DNA of 64,000 nucleotides, taken from positions 186,001 through 250,000 of the forward strand of contig NZ_JAKWJP010000001.1 in the NCBI RefSeq assembly GCF_022761035.1. The letters are read 5' to 3'. The notes under the pieces are model-generated. The model ran no database searches and was not told the origin of the DNA. It saw only the letters and a list, made by a program, of their open reading frames with translations. Positions 10,374-19,300 of this stretch are shown piece after piece (position 1 is the first letter of the stretch; every line of letters starts with the position of its first letter). The DNA is from Microbacterium sp. SS28 (lineage in GTDB: Bacteria > Actinomycetota > Actinomycetes > Actinomycetales > Microbacteriaceae). The translations under genes were made by a program, and so were the position numbers.

Positions 10374-10727
10374 GTGCACAAGCGCGTCACCCCGGAAGCC
10401 CGGGACCCCGAACACAACCGCGTCGCCGACGGCGCCGCCGTCAGCGCGATGCTCGAGCTGCTCACCGACGGCGTCGGCGGACTTCCCGCGGCCTTCGAAC
10501 GGGCCGACGAGGAGCGCCGCCTCCGAGACGACGCGACACGCGAGGTCCTCGCGTCGCCCGAGCTCCGCAAGGCCGCTCGCCAGTCCCCCGAGCTCGCCGC
10601 GAACATCGCGTCGGTTCGCGACGTTCTCAAGAGGAAGGATGCCGCGGCCGAGCAATCCCTCACCGAGCTGCGCGACGCCACCGAGGAGTGGCTCGTCGCG
10701 CTCAAGCGCCTGCGCGAGCTCGGGTGA
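10374..10727 (+). CDS. small charged helical protein, end of eCIS operon (unknown)
   Basis: 117-aa protein that I do not recognise. I choose GTG 10374 because GAGAGG (10361-10366) sits seven bases upstream; an in-frame GTG at 10344 has no such site. The sequence is acidic and helical (AAVSAMLELLTDGVGGLP, LAANIASVRDVLKRKD, LTELRDATEEWLVALKRLRELG), with no membrane segment or signal peptide. It follows the DUF6519 gene by about 30 bases and is probably cotranscribed. Position suggests an accessory or chaperone-like part of the injection system, but nothing in the residues proves that. Confidence 0.65.
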   Translation: MHKRVTPEARDPEHNRVADGAAVSAMLELLTDGVGGLPAAFERADEERRLRDDATREVLASPELRKAARQSPELAANIASVRDVLKRKDAAAEQSLTELRDATEEWLVALKRLRELG

Positions 10728-11193
10728 ACCCGAACGGCCGACCGACTCTCGGAAGGCACGAAGGGGGTCCTCTGGAAGCCCAGTACTTCCCTGCTGAGCT
10801 GTATGGCCCGGAATCCCGCGGATTCTGCGGCACCTCGCCTGGCTCATGCCGCCTGCGTGCCGCTCGACGCAAGAGCGGCTTGTGTATGCCGTCCGCGGGT
10901 CGATCGACGCTGCAACCCGTCTGTTTGCCACGGTCACCGCGCCCAGGGCGGATCGAACGGCGTCCCCTAGGAGGAGCTCAGCGACGCGCGATAAGCGCGC
11001 GCTCATCGTGCACTTCACCGTGCGGGACAACCGGGCGCCGCCGCAAGGTGGCATCCTCCATGTCAGCGCCTCCCGATGCCAACGCTCACTTGTCTCCTCA
11101 CCTTGCTCGCGCCCGGGTCGAACGCGCTGCCCTTCCCTGCGAGCGCGAGCGCGATCAGTATGGAGTTGTCGGCATCGAGCGAAGAGGGTCAAG
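10728..11193. other. intergenic stretch without a supported gene
   Basis: 466 bases between the eCIS operon and the dodecin gene. Open frames exist in several phases, as expected at this GC content, but none shows a domain, a ribosome site or protein-like composition. The promoter of the dodecin gene should lie in its right end; I cannot point to clear -35/-10 boxes. Confidence 0.5.
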
Positions 11194-11400
11194 ATGAGCG
11201 TTTACCGAGTGATCGACGTCATCGGCACGAGTGCCTCGTCCTGGGAGGAGGCGGCCCGAGAAGCGATCAGCACCGCCGCGGGTTCGCTGCACGACCTCCG
11301 TGTCGGAGAGGTGACGAAGCTGGACGTCGTTGTCGGCGATGACGGGACGCTGTTGTTCCGGGCGCGGATCCAGCTCTCGTTCAAGTACGCGCCCGAGTAA
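11194..11400 (+). CDS. dodecin family flavin-binding protein
   Basis: 68-aa protein whose whole length matches the dodecin family: MSVYRVIDVIGTS, SWEEAAREAI, HDLRVGEVTKLDVVV and LFRARIQLSFKY are the usual strand-helix-strand-strand blocks. Dodecins form twelve-subunit cytosolic shells that store or buffer flavins (riboflavin, FMN, FAD) and protect them from light. The start ATG 11194 follows GAAGAGGG. A single-gene unit: the neighbours on both sides are unrelated and more than 200 bases away. Length is typical of the family. Confidence 0.93.
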   Translation: MSVYRVIDVIGTSASSWEEAAREAISTAAGSLHDLRVGEVTKLDVVVGDDGTLLFRARIQLSFKYAPE

Positions 11401-11622
11401 GCCGACCGCCGGTTATACAGGAGGCGTGTCGACACCGCAGGCTCGCACCCGGGTCTGACGGCAGTGTGCAGAGTTGGCCGTGCCCATCGCCGGCTGCCTG
11501 GTTAGCGGTTCAGGCCCGTCGTCGGGAGATGAGCGTGTGGTCGAAGGTCCTCAAGGCATCTTGATGCACGCAAGGGGACCGGCGTGCGCACGCGGGCCGA
11601 CCCCGTGCGGCATGCTGTGAGG

Positions 11623-12042
11623 GTGCCGCTGCTTCCTACCTCCCAGCGCTCCTTACTCGTGAGAACCACGGCCGTCGATGACGCCGCCTGGCACCGCCTG
11701 GTCGCGGTACTGGGCGAAGAGAACGAAGACGGCTTTCGCGCCTACGTCGACTTCGTTGACGACCCGATGTGGGTCGGGGCGCCGCGCGATCTACTGCGCA
11801 ACTCGATCCCTCAGCATCCGCGAGAGACCGCGGTGCTTTTCATCGCAGACGACGAGACGCTCTCTGCGCCAGACTTCCCGATTGTTGTCGTGGATCTTCT
11901 CGAGCAGCGCCCCGCGTTCCGCTGCGTCGCATCAGAGCTCTGGGCCGTGGAGAACAACCTGAACATCGCAAACATGGACTGGGAGGAGTTCGCGGATTCG
12001 ACAGACCAGAACGGCGTCTACCGCGGACCCAACGAACGCTGA
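11623..12042 (+). CDS. DUF6924 domain protein
   Basis: 139-aa protein from GTG 11623; an upstream in-frame GTG at 11584 would add 13 residues that do not look conserved. The blocks SLLVRTTAVDDAAWHRL, EDGFRAYVDFVDDP, ETAVLFIADDETL, IVVVDLLEQRPAFRC and ENNLNIANMDWEEFAD match the DUF6924 family, small cytosolic proteins of actinobacteria with no known function. No signal peptide or membrane segment. Stand-alone gene followed by a decayed transposase on the other strand. Confidence 0.75.
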   Translation: MPLLPTSQRSLLVRTTAVDDAAWHRLVAVLGEENEDGFRAYVDFVDDPMWVGAPRDLLRNSIPQHPRETAVLFIADDETLSAPDFPIVVVDLLEQRPAFRCVASELWAVENNLNIANMDWEEFADSTDQNGVYRGPNER

Positions 12043-12252
12043 GCAACCGGCTTCTCAGCGATCGAGCCGAAGCCCCTCCTTCCGCTCTGCGGAAATGGAG
12101 ATTCACGCGACGAGCCACGCGGAAAAGGCCGACGAGGTCAGCACCCGATCTACCGGGTTCAGTTCTGGGAACAGTCCGCTTTGGCTATGGGTTCAATCTG
12201 GACGCGTTCATCATCGTCGGCGCCTCCAGCGTCGAGCAGGCACCGCACGGGT

Positions 12253-12576
12253 TACAGCTCGCCGAGCTGGCGGGGCCGGGGCGCCAGGTCCGGCAGCGCG
12301 GCCGCCAGCAGCCGCCCGCACAGGGTCCCCCGCACCGCCCACTGGATCCGCAACGCCACGATCACCGGCTCCCCATACAGAGGGCCTCGGGGCGGTCGGG
12401 ACTTGACCGCCTTCAGCACCAGCGCCTGCTCAACGCCTTCCGCGCATGGCTGCGATGCCACCCGTTCAGCTCGCACACCTGATCCGGATCTAACCCGGGC
12501 GGGACTTGCTGCCGCGCCGATCCTCCAGCGCGAGCTTCTTCGTGACCGCCTTTGGTTCGCTTATGGTCAGCCCCAT
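12253..12576 (-). pseudogene. decayed DDE transposase remnant
   Basis: Read on the - strand this is the N-terminal third of an actinobacterial integrase-core transposase broken into three frames. Frame one begins at ATG 12576 with TISEPKAVTKKLALEDRR and stops. Frame two continues with QVCELNGWHRSHARKAL and stops. Frame three gives LYGEPVIVALRIQWAV and LCGRLLAAALPDLAPR before a stop near 12253. In intact relatives as I recall them, these blocks run in this order in one frame (AVTKKLA.., ELxGWHRDHARKAL, YGEPVxxALRxxW, GKRLAPxL). At least two frameshifts plus loss of the catalytic C-terminal part make it non-functional. No flanking inverted repeats were found. Confidence 0.75.
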
Positions 12577-12815
12577 AGCAGGACCCACCGCCGCCGTCCC
12601 GCGGACACCGGCAGGCACACCGCTACGCGCAATCCCAAAGGATTCCTCGATACCCACGACGCGCGCACTCCTCATGAGTCAACGCGATGGCTTGACCACG
12701 TCTTGGGGTCCGAGGATAGTGAGCGCTGCAGGGGTACGAGCGCGGTGGCCATTCTCTTCCGTCGGCAGACGCCCTGCGGTGTCGATTCGTTCGGCACCCT
12801 TCGGAGGAGAATCAA

Positions 12816-13787
12816 ATGGCCCGCAAGACTGCGTCAATTTCGCTGCTCGCGATCGCTCTCAGTCTGGCCGGCGGCGTGGCAGCTGAAGCCGCCAATGAGT
12901 CTTCCGATCGGGCCGACAAGCCGAGCAACGGACCGATCGCGTTCGGTGGCTGGGATCCCGCCATCGACAATTTCAGTCTGTGGGCGGCTGCGGCCGATGG
13001 CTCAGGTCAGGTGCGTCTCACGGACGGGCCAGCCAATTTCTCGGATTGGTCGCCTGATGGCACCCGCATTGCGTTCGACTATGCCGACGAGACCGGCGTG
13101 CACATCGCCACCATCGCTGCCGACGGCAGTGATCGCCGTGCTCTCACGGTCGCCCCGGGGATCCAAGAAGCACCAAAATGGGCGCCCGATGGGAACCTCA
13201 TCGTGTACAACGGGTTCCCGTTTGGCGAGGACCCGTTCACTATCTCCATCTGGGTCATGAACGCTGATGGCTCGCAGCCTCGGCAACTCACCGAAGGCGC
13301 ACTCGACGTCGAACCAGTGTTCTCGCCAGACGGGACCCAGATAGCGTTCGGTCGGATCGTCGGCGACAGCCCGGCCGGTCAACTCGAAGCGATCTACGTC
13401 ATGAATGCCGATGGCACGGGGTTGCGCGAAGTCGTCGCGGCCCGCCCAGCCCTCGAACATCCCGACTGGTCCCCGGACGGCCACTCCATCACCTTCAACA
13501 TCGGCCCGGAGCACCCAGATGCGCCGAACTCCGGAGCGATCCTCTCGGTGCGGACGAACGGCCACGGCCTGCGCGTGCTCCACGAGCCCACCGACCAACT
13601 TCGATTCTTCAAGGCAGTGTGGTCGCCCGATGGCCGCCAGATGCTCGCAGGGTGCCACGACACTGAAGCGGGAATCGACAGAATCTGCACCATCCCCACC
13701 AACGGCAAGGCGCGCGTGATCATCGCGGGAGACGAGTGGGTCAACTTCCCCTCGTGGGGACCGCGGACGAGTTCCGCGCTCGACTGA
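12816..13787 (+). CDS. secreted TolB-like PD40 beta-propeller protein
   Basis: 323-aa exported protein. ATG 12816 follows GGAGGAG. Residues 1-27 form a Sec signal peptide (MARK, hydrophobic SLLAIALSLAGGVA, AEA-A cleavage site). The mature part contains at least five PD40/WD40-like repeats with the xSPDGxxIxF core: WSPDGTRIAF, WAPDGNLIVY, FSPDGTQIAF, WSPDGHSITF and WSPDGRQMLA. The repeats are separated by VMNADGS/T blades, giving a TolB-type propeller of about six blades. Such propellers bind proteins or ligands at the cell surface; the partner is unknown. No lipobox or LPXTG is visible, so it is probably released or loosely wall-bound. Monocistronic by spacing. Confidence 0.85.
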   Translation: MARKTASISLLAIALSLAGGVAAEAANESSDRADKPSNGPIAFGGWDPAIDNFSLWAAAADGSGQVRLTDGPANFSDWSPDGTRIAFDYADETGVHIATIAADGSDRRALTVAPGIQEAPKWAPDGNLIVYNGFPFGEDPFTISIWVMNADGSQPRQLTEGALDVEPVFSPDGTQIAFGRIVGDSPAGQLEAIYVMNADGTGLREVVAARPALEHPDWSPDGHSITFNIGPEHPDAPNSGAILSVRTNGHGLRVLHEPTDQLRFFKAVWSPDGRQMLAGCHDTEAGIDRICTIPTNGKARVIIAGDEWVNFPSWGPRTSSALD

Positions 13788-13865
13788 CCTACGCCGTCGC
13801 GATCCGTGCGCGCACGCTCAAGGACCGACCTACGCACGGTGGACGTTCGGTGGAAACCTGAATGC

Positions 13866-14054
13866 ATGGAGATCAACGCGTGGTGGCCCGCACTCGAGTC
13901 GACCACCAAGAAATGGCTCATTGCTCACAACGGCGAACCGCTCCCCGCGGACGTCGTGGCCGAGATTGTGGCTGTCAGCGGTTCAGAGCCCGCAGGTTCT
14001 CACCTTTCGGATCACGAGATCGATTGGATCGAGGCCGAGGCTAACGACGAATAG
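13866..14054 (+). CDS. small conserved hypothetical protein (62 aa)
   Basis: 62-aa acidic protein from ATG 13866 (MEINAWWPALE, TKKWLIAHNGEPLPADVVAEI, LSDHEIDWIEAEANDE). The pattern of a Trp-rich N-terminus, a W-L-I-x-H-N-G core and a D-W-I-E-A-x-A-N-D-E end is one I associate with small uncharacterised actinobacterial proteins. An in-frame GTG at 13806 would extend it without a better ribosome site. Function unknown; no membrane segment. Confidence 0.6.
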   Translation: MEINAWWPALESTTKKWLIAHNGEPLPADVVAEIVAVSGSEPAGSHLSDHEIDWIEAEANDE

Positions 14055-14264
14055 CCGTCTCACCCGCTCGTCCAGGGACCTCCAGCGCACTACGACTCGC
14101 CAGTGGGCAGGCGGGACATGCGCACAGCGGCTGCTTGCTCTGCTGAACTCGCGGTGTCTGATTGAGTGCGTCACCATGCCAGTTCCGCTCTGCACGCCTC
14201 GCACGGATGCGCACCGGCGTTCGGGCAGCGTCAAGGTTGCGGTCTGGGTGCGCCCCCACGACTG

Positions 14265-15443
14265 CTACTGGCCCAGCAGTCGCTTCATTCCCTGTCGGAG
14301 CCAGCCGATGACCGGGTGTTGGTGGTGGTAGTCGTTCCAGCCCTTGACGTAGTTGTGGCCGAGCTTCCCGGCCTGGAGCGGTAGTCCTCTCCTTGCATCG
14401 TCCTGACCCTCGCAATAGTGGTCGTAGCCTGCGAGATAGATCGGGTCCCAGTTGGCATTACGCGTGACACCGACGGAAGCGGCCATGCCCCCGAGACGAC
14501 GTTGTGACATCTCGAATGTCCGCCCTTGCAGTGGTGTGAGCCTGGCCGCGCCCGGGGGTTGGTTCCCGCCTGTCGGCATCACGCTGCGGACGGCTTCATG
14601 CTTCCCCTTGAACAACGGCAGATGGGCCCATGGTCGCGTCTTGCCCTGCGGATACTCGCCGGCGCGACGATCGCTTCGAACGAACTCGGTGGGACTTGGA
14701 ATCTTGAGATCAAGACTCCCCGCCTGGCCGTTCGTCAGAGCCGGCGGATTGTTGCGCAGCAGAAGCCGTTGACCGTGCCCCGGCGGGCGCAATTCTTCCC
14801 AGCGGGCCGTAAGGCGAGCGGCGTAACTGAAACCCGTCGCAAGGTTGTTCCAGGCCGCAAGGGCCGCAGCCCCCTGCCTTAGCCTGACGCGTCGGCCGAG
14901 TTTCGCGGCGTCGCCCGCCACGTAGTCGATCGCGACCTCATAGCGGAACCAGTGGTTCCTCGTCGCCGCCTTGATGAACTCCTCGATTCCATTGTTGTGG
15001 TCGGAGTTCGTGGGCTTCTGCGGAAAAGCCGTGAGGTTCTGAGCACCGACAGGTCCCGCACCGGGGCCGCCGAGCCTTTCGTTCAACAGGTGACCCTGAC
15101 AATAGACCGCACCATCCGTGGCCATGTTGAACAGGTCGACGTGCTCGGACGGCGCGAAGCCAGGAGTGCGACGCGGACTCGAGCCCCCACCCACAGCACC
15201 GGGCCCGACGACCGCTGTCACGTGCGTTCCCTGAAGGGTTGCCGGATCGAGCGGACCCCATCGTGCATCAACCCGATGGCGTTGCACGAAGGCCGCGACC
15301 GCGCGGTTGCCGGCACTCCGCTGAAGCGCGAGGGCTTCGGCGACTATGCGAGATTGTTCAGACTGGCCATGAGCAGCATGAACCGCTCGCTGCGCGCACC
15401 CACGTTGTCGTGAGGAGTCGTCGCGCCCCGCCATCGACCGCAT
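14265..15443 (-). CDS. putative eCIS cargo: tag plus nuclease-like toxin domain
   Basis: About 392 aa if ATG 15443 is used (ATG 15434 is equally possible). A longer frame to 15614 would run into the divergent RHH gene and lacks protein-like sequence there. Residues ~40-49 read LQRSAGNRAV, a short motif common near the N-terminus of proteins linked to extracellular contractile injection systems. Residues ~117-141 contain GHLLNERLGGPG followed by NLTAFP and TNSDHN, resembling the GHLL/N-E-R-L-GG and N-L-x-P-x elements of His-Asn DNA/RNA non-specific endonucleases in polymorphic toxins. A C-terminal region (NWDPIYLAGYDHYCEGQDDA) follows. No signal peptide, consistent with loading into a particle. 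It lies about 4 kb downstream of the eCIS genes. Nuclease activity and loading are inferences. Confidence 0.6.
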   Translation of the reverse strand: MRSMAGRDDSSRQRGCAQRAVHAAHGQSEQSRIVAEALALQRSAGNRAVAAFVQRHRVDARWGPLDPATLQGTHVTAVVGPGAVGGGSSPRRTPGFAPSEHVDLFNMATDGAVYCQGHLLNERLGGPGAGPVGAQNLTAFPQKPTNSDHNNGIEEFIKAATRNHWFRYEVAIDYVAGDAAKLGRRVRLRQGAAALAAWNNLATGFSYAARLTARWEELRPPGHGQRLLLRNNPPALTNGQAGSLDLKIPSPTEFVRSDRRAGEYPQGKTRPWAHLPLFKGKHEAVRSVMPTGGNQPPGAARLTPLQGRTFEMSQRRLGGMAASVGVTRNANWDPIYLAGYDHYCEGQDDARRGLPLQAGKLGHNYVKGWNDYHHQHPVIGWLRQGMKRLLGQ

Positions 15444-15604
15444 AGCTCGATCGTGCCAGCGGCCCCACTCATCTGCCCGCACGGCCGCGAACTCCGAAGT
15501 GCCCAATCCGTGGCCCCCGCCGCGGCCCGATCGGGCACGGCCCCATGCGCGATGAACGACCGGCCCGCGGTCGGCTGTGGACCGGCTCGGTTTTTCGTAA
15601 TGCG

Positions 15605-15787
15605 ATGTCGCCATGGGTGGTGAAGCGGCGAGGACGCGGACGACCCGGACGCGGAGCAGAGCCGGCCCAAGTCGTCGCGCTCCGACTCACCACGGACGAG
15701 CTCGCCGCGCTCGACGCCCGCGCCGCGCGCGAGCACAAGACCCGCTCGCAGCTCATTCGCGAAGCGATCGGTGCGTACGCGTCGTGA
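15605..15787 (+). CDS. ribbon-helix-helix (CopG-like) antitoxin/regulator
   Basis: 60-aa DNA-binding protein from ATG 15605; an in-frame ATG at 15545 only adds low-complexity residues overlapping the divergent region. After a basic arm (KRRGRGRPGRG) comes the RHH fold: VVALRLTTDELAALDARA (strand and helix 1), then REHKTRSQLIREAIGAYAS (helix 2). Such proteins dimerise and repress their own promoter, usually as antitoxins. Its stop overlaps a GTG that would start a downstream partner (GTGA at 15784), but that frame is broken, so the antitoxin now stands alone. Confidence 0.8.
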   Translation: MSPWVVKRRGRGRPGRGAEPAQVVALRLTTDELAALDARAAREHKTRSQLIREAIGAYAS

Positions 15788-15896
15788 AGGTCCACGACTC
15801 TGTGTCAAGCACGGCATCGCACCGAAGACATCATCCAGGCTGCGTCGTGGCCGCTATGGATCGACGATCTCGACGACGACACGGGTGTACATCTCG
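15784..15896 (+). pseudogene. frame-broken toxin partner of the RHH antitoxin
   Basis: The GTG at 15784 overlaps the antitoxin stop and begins MKVHDSV. A frame change then gives KHGIAP, and a second gives EDIIQAASWPLWIDDLDDDT. Put together these resemble the N-terminal half of the small toxin partner that follows similar RHH genes in actinobacteria (KVH.., HGI.., P-L-W-I-x-D-L-D-D). The expected C-terminal half (R-L-G-F-D.., V-I-H-A-M-K-A-R) is not found in any frame downstream. It is read as a truncated, twice frame-shifted relic. The family match is from memory. Confidence 0.45.
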
Positions 15897-16337
15897 ACGG
15901 CGCAGCGACCTGGGCGCCCGGTCGGGCGGCTCGTGGCCGGATGCGTATCCTCCCCGGACGGCCGGATCTCGCCGGATCCCTACGGCCGCGTTCCGAATCA
16001 ACTCTGCGCAATCCACGGGGATGTCGTTGACGGAAAGAGCAAGCCTCTGATCAGGGACTCTTGCTCTTCAATCCCGGGAGAGCCCTTGCGGGCGCATCAG
16101 AGCAGGGTGTAATCCAGAGTCTCGTCGGGGGTGTCCTGGGGGCACGCTCGAGACGTGCGGCCCGCGCACGTCGAACTGAAGCTGGGGAACGGACACGCAT
16201 GATGCGCGATGACGCGCACCGACTGCGCATGAGCGCGGTTGGCATGCCTGGCATCTCCCCGAGTCGGACGCTGTATTCCTTCGCCGGTGGTCGCGCCTCG
16301 TGAGTCGGACGCGCTGGCATTCGAGAGGACGCCAGGA
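15897..16337. other. intergenic stretch with one stem-loop
   Basis: 441 bases between the broken toxin and the PI-PLC-like gene. Apart from the perfect stem-loop at 16035-16068 I see no supported gene. The promoter of the large secreted protein should be in the right half; no clear boxes are visible. Confidence 0.45.
16035..16068. terminator. stem-loop, probable terminator
   Basis: AAGAGCAAG (16035-16043) pairs perfectly with CTTGCTCTT (16060-16068) around a 16-base loop that itself can pair CCT with AGG. There is no long T-run, as is usual for high-GC actinobacteria. It lies between the toxin relic and the PI-PLC-like gene and could terminate read-through from the left. Confidence 0.45.
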
Positions 16338-19300
16338 ATGAATCGCAGATCATCGACCGCGATCGTCGCTTCCGTCGCGCTGACGGCACTGGTGTGGGGC
16401 GGCTTCGCTCCCCCTGCTGCAGGCGCCGAACCGGCGGCGATCGCGCCTGCCGCGACGGTGGAGACAGCGGTGACTCCCGCCGCCGTCGGCTCGAGCACCA
16501 CCGAAGTCGTTCGCACCGATCAGTGGATGAAGCAGCTGTGGACCGAGGCCCCTACTGCGCTCGACGTCCCGCTGTGGAAGTTCATCTTCCCGGGCTCCCA
16601 CGACGCCGGCACGTACGGGATCAAGCCGGTCCTGGCCTGCGAAGGGTGCGATACGCACCTGGCGCCGATGGACGCGAGCTGCAGGGACACGGTGCCCGAC
16701 GCACTTCACTTCCTGTGTGATGAGTGGAGCGGAACGATCGCGTCTGTGTCTCTGCCGTGGGCGCGCACGCAATCGCGTGATCTGCAAGGGCAGCTCAACG
16801 CCGGGTCCCGGTTCTTCGACCTGCGATTCTTCCGAGCGACAGCAGATGATCAAGAGAGAACGAAGAACGATCCCGAGCTGCGCCTCACGGAGGGCAACTT
16901 CTACATCCATCACACGTTGGCGGGACCTCAAGTCGAAGAGATCATGAACAGCATCGTGGCGTTCTTGAGTGCGCCCGGCCACGAGCGCGAGCTCATCATC
17001 CTGAGGCTCGATCACCTCAAGGAGGGTGACGGGGCGATGGGGGTTGACTCGATCAACGCGCTGCTCACCTACATCGAGTCCCGCATCGGCGAGTATCTCG
17101 CACCACGCAGCCTGGGTGCGGATGCGACCCCGACCGAACTCCTCGACAAGGGGCACCAGGTCATCCTCGCGTACGACTACTCGCCGCCCGTGGATGCCGA
17201 TGGCAATCCTGCGAAGGATGACGCCGGCAACCTGATCCCCACGGTTGATCAGGCGCACCTCGATAACCTCTGGACGATCAACAACAACTACATCGAACGC
17301 CTGGACGATCCCGCCACCACCGATGACGTGGAGGGAGGCTACCCGCTGCCTGACGACCCCGAGCGGCCGTGGCGCAATGTCTCGGAGATCGTGACGACGG
17401 CGTCGACGACCTTCGCCAAGCGTGCCGATCTGAACGGCCTCAGCAGCGCGGGGCTCGCAATCGGACTGGATGACGGCGTCTTCGCACTCATCCGACAGGC
17501 CATCTGCCCCGACTACGATCCGCTCAGCAAATACCCCGGCCCGGACGGCAGGCTCCTGTGCCCCGCGCTCGACGACGATTACGACGAGTTCGGTGGTCTG
17601 ATGGACGTCTCGGCCTACACCAACCCGATGATCCTGCCCTCGCTGACGCAGATCCCGCGCAGGTACGTCAACATGGTGCACGTCGACTTCTACCCCGGGG
17701 CTTTCACCCAGGAGGCCTACACGCTCAACCGGGGAGCGATGCGCACCGCAGTGCGCATCTTCGACGTCTCCGAGCTCACGTCCCACGACAGCGGCCTCGA
17801 GGTCGACATCAACACTCACGATCCGGACTTCTACCCGGTGTTCACCTTCCCGGACGTACCGCCGACCGCGTGGGCGTCGCGTGACGAGCGCAACCAGCGG
17901 CGTACCGACGCCGCCGTCATCCACCCCTGGTGGCCCGGGTGGCGAGCGTATCCGAACGACTGGGGCACGGCGAACGTGAAGTTCGGCATTCGGGATGCCG
18001 ACGTATTCAGCGATGACGACGACAGTCGAATCAACGGCTCATCGATCACCCAGACCGTCTCGATCGATGTTTCCGGGTGCTTCGCCGATGTGGACAAGTG
18101 CCCGCAGAACGCCGACCCCGGCTTGCATCAGATCAGCGGGACGGGCGACTCCGATACGTCTCGAGTGACCTACTCCGTGGACGCGTGCGTCTGGTCTTTC
18201 ATCGCCGGACACGTGCCCGCCGAGCGATCCGTGTGCGACCTCTCGTCGGACAACCGTCCGAATGTCAGCATCGTCAACGCGCAAGGCGACGACATCCCGG
18301 ACGTCGAGAAGCTCGAAGGCACCGGCGCCGGGTTCACCCCGTTCGAGTTCCGTGTGAAGCTCGACAAGATCGTCCCGCGCGACACATCGATCCGCTACGT
18401 CGTGGAAGGCGGCACGGCAGCCAGGGCGAGGATCATGCCCTGCACCGCTCCGGCCTGCGACTTCCCCGGCAGCGGATCTTCTTATGTGACCATTCCCGCT
18501 GGTCTCACCTCGGCCCTGATCACCGTCGACGTGCTCGCCGACTCCTGGGTCGAAGACACCGAGGACTTCACCGTCCAGATCTTCGACGGCTGGCCGGCCA
18601 TGCAGCTGCTGAAAATCGTGGACGGCACGGCTACCGGTCGGATCGCGAACGACGACGCCTACAGCGTGAGCATCGATGACGCCGGCGAGATCGAAGGCAG
18701 CTTCGTGCTCGGCCAACTGTGCGAGGCCGGTCCATTTCCGATGGTCTTCACGGCCACGCTGAATCAGCCGCGCTCGCAGACGGTGACGGTGGACTGGGCG
18801 GCCGTCCAAGGGACCGCACAGCCGGACACCGACTTGATCGGCCCCGTGAGCGGCACCCTGACCTTCGCGCCGGGCGTCGTGACGCAGAAGATCAGCATCA
18901 CCTCGCGATGCGACCTCACCTTCGAGCCCGACGAGACGTTCATCGTGCAGCTGTCCCACGCCACGGGCGACACCCTGATCACACCCGGCGGTGGAGAGGG
19001 CACGATCAAGAACGACGACGAGGGCACCTCCATCACCATCGCCCCGCGGGAGGTCGGATTCAGCGAGGGAGATAGCGGAACGCGGGGCTTCGAGTTCAAG
19101 ATCGGGACGAGCACATTCGACCACAAGCCCGTGACGGTGTACTACGAGACCGTCAGCGGCACCGCAGGGGCTCCTGACGACTACACCGCGGTCACCTCGA
19201 GCGTGACTTTCCAGCATGGTGACACGGTCAAACCGGTCACGATCTACGCGAACGGAGATACCGCGGTCGAGCCCGATGAGACGTTCTTCATCCGTCTCCT

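Noticed and set aside
10688..11197. 169-aa and 184-aa open frames between the eCIS operon and dodecin
   Set aside because: Low-complexity Arg/Ser/Pro composition and no start signal; no support as genes.
16239..16337. Longer N-terminus of the PI-PLC-like protein
   Set aside because: The extra 33 residues precede a well-formed signal peptide at ATG 16338, which would then be internal.
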